A DNA stretch of 5,698 nt from Sphingomonadales bacterium (GTDB taxonomy: Bacteria; Pseudomonadota; Alphaproteobacteria; Sphingomonadales; Sphingomonadaceae), in contig JAFKLV010000142.1 in assembly GCA_017304125.1 (NCBI GenBank), positions 1 to 5,698 of the forward strand, in the 5' to 3' direction. The position numbers were made by a program, and so were the translations under genes. The notes beneath the pieces were generated by a model. It was not told the origin of the DNA and did no database searches. It worked only from the letters and a program-made list of their open reading frames with translations. This document shows positions 1-5,698 of this stretch, one piece after another (positions within the stretch are counted from its first letter, which is position 1; each line of letters opens with the position of its first letter).

Positions 1-245
1 CCAATGGCGATCCGAAGGCGGAAAAGGCGTTGATGACGCAATTCGCCAGCCTGCCGCAGTCCGGCGACTCGAGCTTCTCGGTCGGTTCCGATGTCTCGCG
101 GTTCCAGCGCAGCACGGTGCCGGGCAAGGGCCAGGATAGTGCGGCGCCGGCGGGAGCGCCCAGCGCCGCGCCGGTGCTCGGCCCGGTCGTCAATGTCGCC
201 CGGGGTAATGCTGTGACCGCCGTTCCGGTGGGGGGGAAGAATTAA
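1..245 (+). CDS. cpaB: CpaB/RcpC Flp pilus assembly protein, C-terminal part (5' truncated)
   Basis: The reading frame is open from the window edge (first full codon at base 3) and ends in TAA at 243-245, giving about 80 C-terminal residues. A TTG at 30 and an ATG at 33 are internal codons, not starts, because the frame continues upstream as NGDPKAEKAL. The tail has an Ala/Pro-rich linker followed by VVNVARGNAVTAVPVGGKN. The 'RGN-VT-VPVG' ending is typical of CpaB proteins, which carry an SAF domain (outside this window) and are thought to act in the periplasm, helping assemble or stabilise the secretin. It lies one base upstream of cpaC, which is the usual order in tad loci. The identification rests on this ending plus context; the signal peptide and SAF domain cannot be checked here. 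Confidence 0.88.
   Translation, partial: NGDPKAEKALMTQFASLPQSGDSSFSVGSDVSRFQRSTVPGKGQDSAAPAGAPSAAPVLGPVVNVARGNAVTAVPVGGKN
230..239 (+). promoter_or_regulatory. G-run Shine-Dalgarno for cpaC, overlapping the end of cpaB
   Basis: A run of seven G (230-236) followed by AAG precedes the cpaC ATG at 247. It is the only purine-rich stretch suitable as a ribosome binding site, and it sits within the last codons of cpaB (Val-Gly-Gly-Lys-Asn-stop). The overlap suggests that cpaC translation is coupled to cpaB. This is inferred from position and base composition. Confidence 0.6.
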
Positions 246-246
246 C

Positions 247-1887
247 ATGCGCATTCGTTCGAAACCGATCGGCTGGCCGATCGCGGTCGCGCTGACCACC
301 GCCGCCATCGCCGCGACGCCGGCCGCCGCACCGGCCCAGCCGGGCGTGGCCGGCGCCCCGGTGGTACAGCTCGCCACCAACCGCGGTCGACTGGTGACGC
401 TGGCGCGGCCGATGAGCGACCTGTTCGTCGCCAATGCCGATATCGCCGACGTGCAGGTGCGCTCGCCCACCCAGCTCTACATCTTCGGCAAGAAGCCGGG
501 CGAGACGACGGTTTCCGCGACCTCGAAGGGCGGACAGGTGGTCTATGCCGCGACCGTCCGCGTCGGCAATAATTTCGATTCGCTCGGGCAGATGCTCAAG
601 CTGGCGATGCCCGAGGCCGCGATTACCGCGACGACGATGAACGGCGTCGTGCTGCTCACCGGCACGGTCGCGCAGCCCGATGACGGCGCGGAGGCCGAAC
701 GGCTCGTCACCGCGTTCGTCGGCGAAGGCACCAAGGTGATCAGCCGCCTGCGCACCGCGACCCCGCTGCAGGTTAACCTGCAGGTGCGCTTCGCCGAAGT
801 GAGCCGCAGCTTCGTCAAGAATATCGGCTCGAACATCATGACGCGCGACATGACATCGGGCTTCAACTTCGGCGTGCTCTCCGGCCGCCCGAATTTCGGG
901 ACGATTTCGAACAACAACACCACCGGCCTGCCGATGGCGGATGCGTCTGCGCTCTACGGCCTGCCCACCGGCACGCTATCACTCCCGTTCAATCCGGCGA
1001 CAAGGCAGTTCGTCACCGGGACGCAGACGACCCTCACGCAGAATCCGGCGACCCGCACGACGCTGGGCCTGGCCGGTAAGCTGTTCGGCCTCGACGTGCT
1101 TCAGGCACTCGATCTCGGCGAACGGATCGGACAGGTGACGAGCCTCGCCAACCCGAATCTCACCGCGCTGTCGGGCGAGACCGGCACCTTCCTTGCGGGC
1201 GGCGAAATCCCGATCCCGATCGCGCAGGGGCTGGGCGCGGTGTCGGTTGAGTTCAAGCAATATGGCGTCAGCCTGTCCTATACCCCGACGGTACTCGCCG
1301 ACGGGCGGATCAGCCTGCGCGTCCGCCCCGAAGTGTCGCAATTGTCGACCGACAGCGCGGTGACCTTCCAGGGCACGACGATCCCGGGGATCACCACCCG
1401 CCGCGCCGAGACGACGGTGGAACTGGGCTCCGGCCAGAGCTTCATGATCGCCGGCTTGCTGCAGAACAACCACAATAATTCGATCGACAAGACCCCCGGC
1501 GTCGGCGACCTGCCGATCCTCGGCGCGCTGTTCCGCTCGAACAGCTTCCAGCGCAACGAAACCGAGCTGGTGATCGTGATCACGCCGTATCTGGTGAAGC
1601 CGGTCAACGCGAACGACATCGTGCTGCCGACCGACGGGTATAAGGCGCCGACCGATCTCGATCGGATATTGTTCGGTCAGCTTGGCGGCGGCACCAATGG
1701 CGCGGCGCGGCCCAAGCCGTCGATGGAAGCCGGCCCGCCCGCGCAGCCCGCGGTCGGCGCGACCGCACCGGTCGCCCCGGCGCCCGCGCCGGATACCCGT
1801 AGCCCCGCGACGAAGCCCAAGGACGTGAAGGGCGCCAAGGACAATGGCGCCCCCGCCGCGCCGGCCCCCGGCTTCTCGAATAACTGA
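247..1887 (+). CDS. cpaC: CpaC/RcpA outer-membrane secretin of the Flp pilus
   Basis: A 546-residue secretin that would form the multimeric outer-membrane channel through which the Flp pilus leaves the cell. Residues 1-30 look like a Sec signal peptide (MRIRSK, then a hydrophobic Ala-rich stretch, cleavage probably near APAQP). Residues about 38-106 match the secretin/pilus N-terminal domain (VVQLATNRGRLVTL, then QLYIFGKKPGETTV). Residues about 108-170 resemble a BON domain (MNGVVLLTGTV). The secretin domain spans about 172-450, starting at LQVNLQVRFAEVSRS and ending with VGDLPILGALFRS and ELVIVITPYLVKP, the classic signature. A Thr/Asn-rich stretch at about 205-272 looks like a variable insertion. 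After the family-typical TDGYKAPTDLDRILFGQ the protein ends in an Ala/Pro/Lys-rich low-complexity tail (480-546). The start at 247 is one base after cpaB and has a G-rich ribosome site. The stop TGA is at 1885-1887. Confidence 0.96.
   Translation: MRIRSKPIGWPIAVALTTAAIAATPAAAPAQPGVAGAPVVQLATNRGRLVTLARPMSDLFVANADIADVQVRSPTQLYIFGKKPGETTVSATSKGGQVVYAATVRVGNNFDSLGQMLKLAMPEAAITATTMNGVVLLTGTVAQPDDGAEAERLVTAFVGEGTKVISRLRTATPLQVNLQVRFAEVSRSFVKNIGSNIMTRDMTSGFNFGVLSGRPNFGTISNNNTTGLPMADASALYGLPTGTLSLPFNPATRQFVTGTQTTLTQNPATRTTLGLAGKLFGLDVLQALDLGERIGQVTSLANPNLTALSGETGTFLAGGEIPIPIAQGLGAVSVEFKQYGVSLSYTPTVLADGRISLRVRPEVSQLSTDSAVTFQGTTIPGITTRRAETTVELGSGQSFMIAGLLQNNHNNSIDKTPGVGDLPILGALFRSNSFQRNETELVIVITPYLVKPVNANDIVLPTDGYKAPTDLDRILFGQLGGGTNGAARPKPSMEAGPPAQPAVGATAPVAPAPAPDTRSPATKPKDVKGAKDNGAPAAPAPGFSNN
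766..783. repeat. Perfect 18-bp palindrome inside cpaC
   Basis: CTGCAGGTTAACCTGCAG reads identically on both strands, with no spacer, and does not extend further (G at both 765 and 784). It encodes Leu-Gln-Val-Asn-Leu-Gln (residues 174-179) at the start of the secretin domain, so part of the symmetry comes from the repeated LQV/LQV motif. Whether it binds a protein or is a by-product of the coding sequence cannot be told from the sequence. Confidence 0.9.
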
Positions 1888-1898
1888 TGCGCCAGCAC

Positions 1899-1903
1899 GA
1901 GGA
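1899..1903 (+). promoter_or_regulatory. Shine-Dalgarno fixing the cpaD start
   Basis: GAGGA lies 7 bases before the ATG at 1911. An earlier in-frame ATG at 1887, which overlaps the cpaC TGA, has no comparable site and would add MRQHEDVN in front of the lipoprotein signal. The downstream start is therefore preferred. Confidence 0.75.
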
Positions 1904-1910
1904 CGTGAAC

Positions 1911-2546
1911 ATGTTCAAGCGCACCCTGCTTCTCGCCGCCCTCCCCGCCGTGATGCTCGGCGGCTGCAGCGGCACCAAGAACCGCGGGCTGGAATCGGTC
2001 CATCAGCCGGTCGTCAGCCGGACCGATTATAGTTTCGACGTCGGCACCGTCCCCAACGGCCTCGCGCCGGGCGAGGAACAGCGCCTCGCCGGCTGGATGG
2101 CCTCGCTGCGGCTCGGCTATGGCGACAGCGTCGCGATCGATGATCCGGGTAGCAGCGGCAGGGGCGCGCGCGATGCGGTGTCGCGCGAGGCGGCACGCTT
2201 CGGGCTGCTCGTCGCCGACGAACCCGCGGTTACCGGCGCCCCGATAACTCCCGGCACGATGCGCATCGTGGTCAGCCGCGCGCGCGCAAGCGTCCCGGGC
2301 TGCCCCGATTTCTCGCGTACCCGCCAGCCCGAATTCGAAAGCAACACCTCGTCCAATCAGGGGTGCGCGATCAATTCGAACCTCGCCGCAATGGTCGCCA
2401 ATCCGCTCGACCTGGTACGCGGCGAGCCGGGCACGCAGGTCTATGACGCGGCCACCGGCACCCGCGCGATCACCGAATATCGCAAGGCCACACCGACCGG
2501 GAACGGCGGCACGACGCTCAAGGTCGAAAAGGCGGGGAGCAAGTAA
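1911..2546 (+). CDS. cpaD: CpaD pilus assembly lipoprotein
   Basis: A 211-residue predicted outer-membrane lipoprotein of the CpaD family, which works with the CpaC secretin in Flp pilus biogenesis; its exact biochemical role is not well defined. From the ATG at 1911 the N-terminus is MFKRTLLLAALPAVMLGGC, a short charged start, a hydrophobic core and the lipobox L16-G-G-C19, so Cys19 is the likely lipidated residue. The C-terminal half holds the family hallmark: CPDFSRT from Cys131, an Asn/Ser stretch (NTSSNQGC, Cys152), then AINSNLAAMVANPLDLVRG. Cys131 and Cys152 could form a disulfide in the periplasm. Starting at 1887 instead would give 219 residues with eight polar residues ahead of the signal, which is less plausible. 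The gene begins 23 bases after the cpaC stop and ends one base before the cpaE ATG, indicating one operon. Confidence 0.93.
   Translation: MFKRTLLLAALPAVMLGGCSGTKNRGLESVHQPVVSRTDYSFDVGTVPNGLAPGEEQRLAGWMASLRLGYGDSVAIDDPGSSGRGARDAVSREAARFGLLVADEPAVTGAPITPGTMRIVVSRARASVPGCPDFSRTRQPEFESNTSSNQGCAINSNLAAMVANPLDLVRGEPGTQVYDAATGTRAITEYRKATPTGNGGTTLKVEKAGSK
2534..2539 (+). promoter_or_regulatory. Shine-Dalgarno fixing the cpaE start
   Basis: GGGGAG lies 8 bases before the ATG at 2548. The cpaE frame is open for 35 more codons upstream, back to an ATG at 2443, but that stretch lies inside cpaD and would encode an Arg/Pro-rich peptide unlike any CpaE N-terminus. The ATG at 2548, one base after the cpaD TAA, is the supported start. 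Confidence 0.75.
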
Positions 2547-2547
2547 G

Positions 2548-3849
2548 ATGAACGCTCCGTGGAAACCAGCGGGCGCCGCGCATCGCGAACCCTTCGTCGC
2601 CTATGTCTGCGACGAGACGACGGCGGAGGCGATCCGCCCGATCGCGGTCGAGATGGGATGGCTGCCTGAAAAGGTGAACAAGGGCGGGCTGCGCAACGCG
2701 GTGCAGTCGCTCTCGGTCTCGGCCAGCCCGCACATCCTGTTCGTCGATCTCGCCGAATCCGGCGATCCGCTCAGCGATATCAACTCGCTCGCCGAAGTGT
2801 GCGAGCCGGGGACGATCGTGATCGCGGCGGGCCAGATCAACGACGTGCGGCTCTATCGCGATCTGCTCGCCAGCGGCCTGCAGGATTATCTGCTCAAGCC
2901 CTTGTCGGCGGATGTGCTGCGCGATTCCTTCGCCCACGCCCAGGCGGTGCTCAACGCGCCCAAGATCAGCGAGAATGCCACCGAGCGGCCGCATTATGCC
3001 GTCGCGGTGATCGGCACGCGCGGCGGGGCCGGCGCCTCGACCGTCGCCACCTCGCTCGCCTGGCTGCTGAGCGAGAAGGAAAAGCGCTCGACCGCGATGC
3101 TCGATCTCGACGTGCATTTCGGCACCGGCGCACTGGCGCTCGATCTGGAGCCGGGCCGCGGACTGACCGACGCGATCGAAAATCCGGCGCGGATCGACGG
3201 GCTGTTTATCGAGCGCGCGATGGTCCGCGCGTCGGACCGGCTGTCGGTGCTGTCGGCGGAAGCGCCGATCAACTCGCCGGTCGTCAGCGACGGCGCCGCT
3301 TTCTACCAATTGCAGGAGGAGATGCGCGCCGCGTTCGAATGCACGGTGGTCGATCTGCCGCGCAACATGCTGGTGGCGCACCCGCATCTCGTCAGCGACA
3401 TGCAGGGCGCGGTGATCGTCACCGAACTGACCCTCGCCGCCGCGCGCGACACGATCCGCATCCTCTCCTGGCTGCGCTCCAACGCGCCGCACGTCAAAGC
3501 GCTGGTCGTCGCCAACCGCGTCCACCCGGGGCAGCAGCTCGAAATCTCGCGCAAGGATTTCGAGAATTCGATCGAGCGGAAAATCGATTTCCTCGTGCCG
3601 TTCGATCAGAAGCTCGCCGCGCAGGCCGCGAAACTCGGCAAGCCTTTCGCCGAGATCGGCAAGGCGTCGAAAACCACCGCCGCGTTCGTCGAACTCGCCA
3701 CCCAGCTGTGCGCCGCGGGCGATGCCAGCGCGCCGCCGGTCGAGGGCAAGACCGCGGGTAAGAAGCCAAAGAGCGGGTCGCTGATCGGCAAGTTCACCGA
3801 TCTTAAGGCTTTCCTGCCTAAGAAACCGAATGGGGCGAAGGCGGATTGA
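2548..3849 (+). CDS. cpaE: CpaE/TadZ pilus localisation ATPase (receiver-like + ParA/MinD-like)
   Basis: A 433-residue CpaE/TadZ protein, expected to place the pilus machine at the cell pole or assembly site from the cytoplasmic face. Residues about 15-135 resemble a response-regulator receiver: an acidic pair at D22-E23, HILFVDLAES with D67 at the usual phospho-acceptor position, and GLQDYLLKPLS with K117-P118. The usual Ser/Thr before the loop is Ala (VIAAG). Residues about 149-400 are a ParA/MinD-type domain: P-loop GTRGGAGAST (156-165), AMLDLDVHFG (193-202, Walker A'), and TVVDLP with D269 as Walker B. The P-loop lacks both lysines of the deviant Walker A motif (R158 and A163 instead), a divergence common among CpaE/TadZ proteins. 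A Lys-rich tail (401-433) contains a short amphipathic segment. The gene starts one base after cpaD. A 57-base gap follows, where cpaF would normally stand. Confidence 0.94.
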   Translation: MNAPWKPAGAAHREPFVAYVCDETTAEAIRPIAVEMGWLPEKVNKGGLRNAVQSLSVSASPHILFVDLAESGDPLSDINSLAEVCEPGTIVIAAGQINDVRLYRDLLASGLQDYLLKPLSADVLRDSFAHAQAVLNAPKISENATERPHYAVAVIGTRGGAGASTVATSLAWLLSEKEKRSTAMLDLDVHFGTGALALDLEPGRGLTDAIENPARIDGLFIERAMVRASDRLSVLSAEAPINSPVVSDGAAFYQLQEEMRAAFECTVVDLPRNMLVAHPHLVSDMQGAVIVTELTLAAARDTIRILSWLRSNAPHVKALVVANRVHPGQQLEISRKDFENSIERKIDFLVPFDQKLAAQAAKLGKPFAEIGKASKTTAAFVELATQLCAAGDASAPPVEGKTAGKKPKSGSLIGKFTDLKAFLPKKPNGAKAD

Positions 3850-3906
3850 TCGCGAGTCGAGGCCCCGGCGGCACTCGATCGCATCGAACGATTGGATGAG
3901 GGCACG
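3850..3906 (+). other. Gap between cpaE and tadB, without cpaF
   Basis: These 57 bases separate the cpaE stop from the preferred tadB ATG, the longest gap in the window. The cpaF/tadA ATPase gene usually stands here and is absent; no ATPase motif or recognisable remnant is visible. The stretch is in frame with both neighbours and has no stop of its own. A weak inverted repeat (CGAGT at 3853-3857, ACTCG at 3873-3877) has no T-run after it, so it is not a convincing terminator. No promoter-like boxes were recognised. Confidence 0.7.
3898..3902 (+). promoter_or_regulatory. Shine-Dalgarno for tadB
   Basis: GAGGG lies 4 bases before the ATG at 3907, slightly close but usable. The alternative TTG at 3892 has no purine-rich site before it, and the in-frame ATG at 3916 is 13 bases away, which is long. 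The site therefore favours 3907, with 3913 (TTG) or 3916 not excluded. Confidence 0.55.
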
Positions 3907-4881
3907 ATGCCGTTGATGCCGATTGTCATAATGGCGCTAGGCTCGCTGACCGTGATCATGATGATCGCGTTGGCGTTCGCCGGCCCGTCGGCAGCACGCG
4001 CCAGCAGCCGCCGGCTGGTCGCGCTGCGCGAACGCCACTCGACCTCGCCCGCCATGGCGGTGGAGGCGCAGATGCGCCGCATCACCGGCAAGAACACCAG
4101 CAAGGCCGACGAGGCCGCGATGCGCTTCCTGCCGCGGCCGGCGGAACTGAAGAAGCGGCTGGTGCGCACCGGCAAAGGCTGGACGCTCGGCCAATATGGC
4201 ATGGCGACGGTCGGGATCGCGCTGCTCATCGCGCTGTTGCTGACGATGAAGGGGCTGCCGCTGCTGCTCGCGCTGCTGACGGGGCTGGCGATCGGCGCGG
4301 GCATCCCGCATTTCGTCGTCGGCTTCTTCATCAAGCGGCGCATCACCCAGTTCAATGCCAAGTTTCCCGACGCGATCGAGCTTCTCGTTCGCGGCCTGCG
4401 CTCGGGCCTGCCGATCACCGAGACGATGTCGGTCGTCGCATCCGAGGTTCCCGGCCCGGTGGGCGAGGAATTCCGCATGGTATCCGACAAGATGAAGATC
4501 GGCCGCTCGATGGATGTCGCGCTGCAGGAAACCGCCGAGCGGATCGGCACGCCGGAATTCCAGTTCTTCTGCATCACGATCGCGATCCAGCGCGAGACCG
4601 GCGGCAATCTCGCCGAAACGCTGCAGAACCTCGCCACCGTGCTGCGCCAGCGCGGCCAGATGAAGCTGAAGATCAAGGCGATGTCGTCGGAATCGAAGGC
4701 GTCGGCCTATATCATCGGCGCGTTGCCGTTCATCGTCTTCGCGCTGATCTGGACGATCAACGGATCGTATATGCAGAATTTCTTCACCGATCAGCGGCTG
4801 ATGGTCGCCGGCGGTGGCGGGCTCATCTGGATGTCCATCGGCGCCTTCATCATGGCCAAGATGATCAATTTCGAGATCTGA
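3907..4881 (+). CDS. tadB: TadB inner-membrane platform protein (T2SS-F family)
   Basis: A 324-residue inner-membrane protein of the GspF/T2SS-F family that, with TadC, is expected to form the platform coupling the CpaF/TadA ATPase to Flp pilus assembly. Predicted membrane segments are at about 4-26 (LMPIVIMALGSLTVIMMIAL), 97-114 and 117-143 (a closely spaced pair), 266-285 (AYIIGALPFIVFALIW) and 300-318. The cytoplasmic F domain lies at about 149-275: KFPDAIELLVRGLRSGLPI, then the strongly typical IQRETGGNLAETLQNLATVL, then RQRGQMKLKIKAMSSE. Length fits the family. The ATG at 3907 was chosen for its GAGGG site; a TTG at 3892 would add MDEGT before the first membrane segment. TadB is told apart from TadC by the N-terminal architecture and gene order. 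The stop lies four bases before tadC, so translational coupling is likely. Confidence 0.94.
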   Translation: MPLMPIVIMALGSLTVIMMIALAFAGPSAARASSRRLVALRERHSTSPAMAVEAQMRRITGKNTSKADEAAMRFLPRPAELKKRLVRTGKGWTLGQYGMATVGIALLIALLLTMKGLPLLLALLTGLAIGAGIPHFVVGFFIKRRITQFNAKFPDAIELLVRGLRSGLPITETMSVVASEVPGPVGEEFRMVSDKMKIGRSMDVALQETAERIGTPEFQFFCITIAIQRETGGNLAETLQNLATVLRQRGQMKLKIKAMSSESKASAYIIGALPFIVFALIWTINGSYMQNFFTDQRLMVAGGGGLIWMSIGAFIMAKMINFEI

Positions 4882-4885
4882 CGCG

Positions 4886-5698
4886 ATGGAAACGGTCCAC
4901 AATCCGACCCTGCTTGGCATCGACGTCTACATGGTGGCGACGATCGTGTCGGGCCTCATCGCGCTCCTGGTGTTGGTGGCGATCTATGCCGCGCTCACCG
5001 TCCGCGATCCGATGGCCAAGCGGGTCAAGGCGCTCAACGAGCGGCGCGAACAGCTGAAGGCGGGCATCACCGCCCCCAGCGGCAAGCGCCGCGCCAAATT
5101 GGTGCGCCAGAGTGAGGGCGCGGATCGCATGCGCGCGTTCCTCTCCTCGCTCAAGGTGTTGCAGGATAGCCAGGTCAAGGAAGCGCAGCTCAAGCTGCTC
5201 CAGGCCGGCATCCGATCGAAGGAATGGGCGGTCGGCGTGATCTTCGGCCGGCTGATGCTGCCGATCTTGCTTGGCGGCATCATGGTGTTCCTGGTTTATG
5301 GCACCGAAAGCTTTGCCGACTGGACCCCGCTCAAACGCTACGGGCTCGTCGCGATCACCTTCATCATCAGCTATAAAGCGCCCGATATCTTCCTGAAAAA
5401 CAAGATTACCAAGCGCTCGCACGCGATCCGCAAGGGCATTCCGGACGCGCTCGACCTGCTGGTGATCTGCGCCGAGGCCGGGTTGACGGTCGATGCCGCC
5501 TTCCATCGCGTCGCAAAGGAACTCGGCAAGGCCTATCCCGAACTGGGCGACGAATTCGCGCTGACCGCGATCGAGCTGGGCTTCCTGACCGACCGGCGAC
5601 AGGCGTTCGAGAATCTATCGAGCCGCGTCGCGCTCGACGACGTAAAGGGCATCGTCACCTCGATGATCCAGACCGAGAAATACGGCACCCCGCTCGCC
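4886..5698 (+). CDS. tadC: TadC inner-membrane platform protein (T2SS-F family), 3' truncated
   Basis: The frame is open from the ATG at 4886 to the window edge, 271 residues without a stop. TadC proteins are usually somewhat over 300 residues, so roughly the last 50-60, including the final membrane segment, are missing. It is the second T2SS-F platform protein of the Flp machine. A membrane segment lies at about 13-37 (DVYMVATIVSGLIALLVLVA), then a basic cytoplasmic stretch (about 40-110), two membrane segments at about 115-137 and 150-168, and the F domain from about 170: GIPDALDLLVICAEAGLTVD, ELGFLTDRRQAFENLSSR and IQTEKYGTPLA, all close to the TadC consensus. It starts four bases after tadB with only a weak GAG upstream (4873-4875), so it probably depends on translational coupling to tadB. 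Confidence 0.93.
   Translation, partial: METVHNPTLLGIDVYMVATIVSGLIALLVLVAIYAALTVRDPMAKRVKALNERREQLKAGITAPSGKRRAKLVRQSEGADRMRAFLSSLKVLQDSQVKEAQLKLLQAGIRSKEWAVGVIFGRLMLPILLGGIMVFLVYGTESFADWTPLKRYGLVAITFIISYKAPDIFLKNKITKRSHAIRKGIPDALDLLVICAEAGLTVDAAFHRVAKELGKAYPELGDEFALTAIELGFLTDRRQAFENLSSRVALDDVKGIVTSMIQTEKYGTPLA

Noticed and set aside
242..256. TTAA-N7-ATTC near the cpaC start as a CtrA site
   Set aside because: Only one half matches the TTAA-N7-TTAA pattern and it overlaps the cpaB stop and cpaC start inside the operon.
1887..1910. ATG overlapping the cpaC stop (TGATG) as the cpaD start
   Set aside because: No good ribosome site, and it would put MRQHEDVN before the lipoprotein signal; the ATG at 1911 has GAGGA at 7 bases.
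2518..3525. Long minus-strand open frame (335 codons) opposite cpaE
   Set aside because: Its translation is a repetitive Arg/Asp/His/Gly mix with no domain or signal. It is a mirror of the GC-biased third positions of cpaE, whose own frame has clear family motifs.
3554..3587. Local AT-richer patch with a 10-bp palindrome (AAATCGATTT) in cpaE
   Set aside because: Short enough to arise by chance and fully explained by coding sequence (RKIDF); no second signal nearby.
2799..3761. Plus-strand open frame (320 codons) within cpaE in another frame
   Set aside because: Arg/Ala/Gly-rich product with no motif, fully inside cpaE, which has the receiver and ParA-like motifs in its own frame.
3853..3877. 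Inverted repeat CGAGT/ACTCG as a terminator between cpaE and tadB
   Set aside because: Only five base pairs with a long GC-rich loop and no following T-run; transcription probably continues into tadB.
3606..4676. Long minus-strand open frame (356 codons) opposite the end of cpaE and tadB
   Set aside because: Ser/Arg-rich translation without recognisable motifs, lying across two well-supported + strand genes and their gap; a frame shadow.
3937..4920. Minus-strand open frame (327 codons) opposite tadB and the start of tadC
   Set aside because: Composed mostly of Arg/Asp/Gln/His/Ala in low-complexity order; a shadow of the tadB codon pattern.

Overview
The window is a strongly GC-rich stretch of bacterial chromosome carrying the core of a tad (tight adherence, Flp/type IVc pilus) locus. 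All genes lie on the + strand and are tightly packed. Gene content (cpaB-cpaC-cpaD-cpaE then tadB-tadC), the Caulobacter-type naming family, the CpaD lipoprotein and the C/G-dominated third codon positions suggest an alphaproteobacterium. A Sphingomonas-like member of the Sphingomonadales is my best guess, from overall resemblance only; nothing taxonomic such as rRNA is present.

Layout: 1-245 is the 3' end of cpaB (pilus assembly, SAF-family). 247-1887 is cpaC, the outer-membrane secretin. 1911-2546 is cpaD, an outer-membrane lipoprotein. 2548-3849 is cpaE/tadZ, a receiver-like plus ParA/MinD-like localisation ATPase. 3850-3906 is a 57-base non-coding gap. 3907-4881 is tadB and 4886-5698 is the 5' part of tadC, the paired inner-membrane platform proteins (T2SS-F family); tadC runs off the window. 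No RNA genes, mobile elements, CRISPR arrays or convincing terminators were seen, and the spacing suggests a single transcript whose promoter lies upstream of the window.

How they work together: CpaC would form the outer-membrane channel, with CpaD and CpaB helping to assemble or gate it. CpaE/TadZ would place the machine in the cell. TadB and TadC would form the inner-membrane platform on which the CpaF/TadA ATPase drives assembly of Flp pilin. Pilin, prepilin peptidase (CpaA) and CpaF are not in this window. The absence of cpaF from its usual place between cpaE and tadB is the most noteworthy architectural point.

This is a known system, not a new one. The items worth a second look are local: the missing cpaF, a P-loop in CpaE without either lysine, a possible membrane-targeting tail on CpaE, a perfect 18-bp palindrome inside cpaC, a seven-G run at the cpaB/cpaC junction where a one-base slip would fuse the two proteins, and a cpaE-tadB junction that is open apart from one stop codon.
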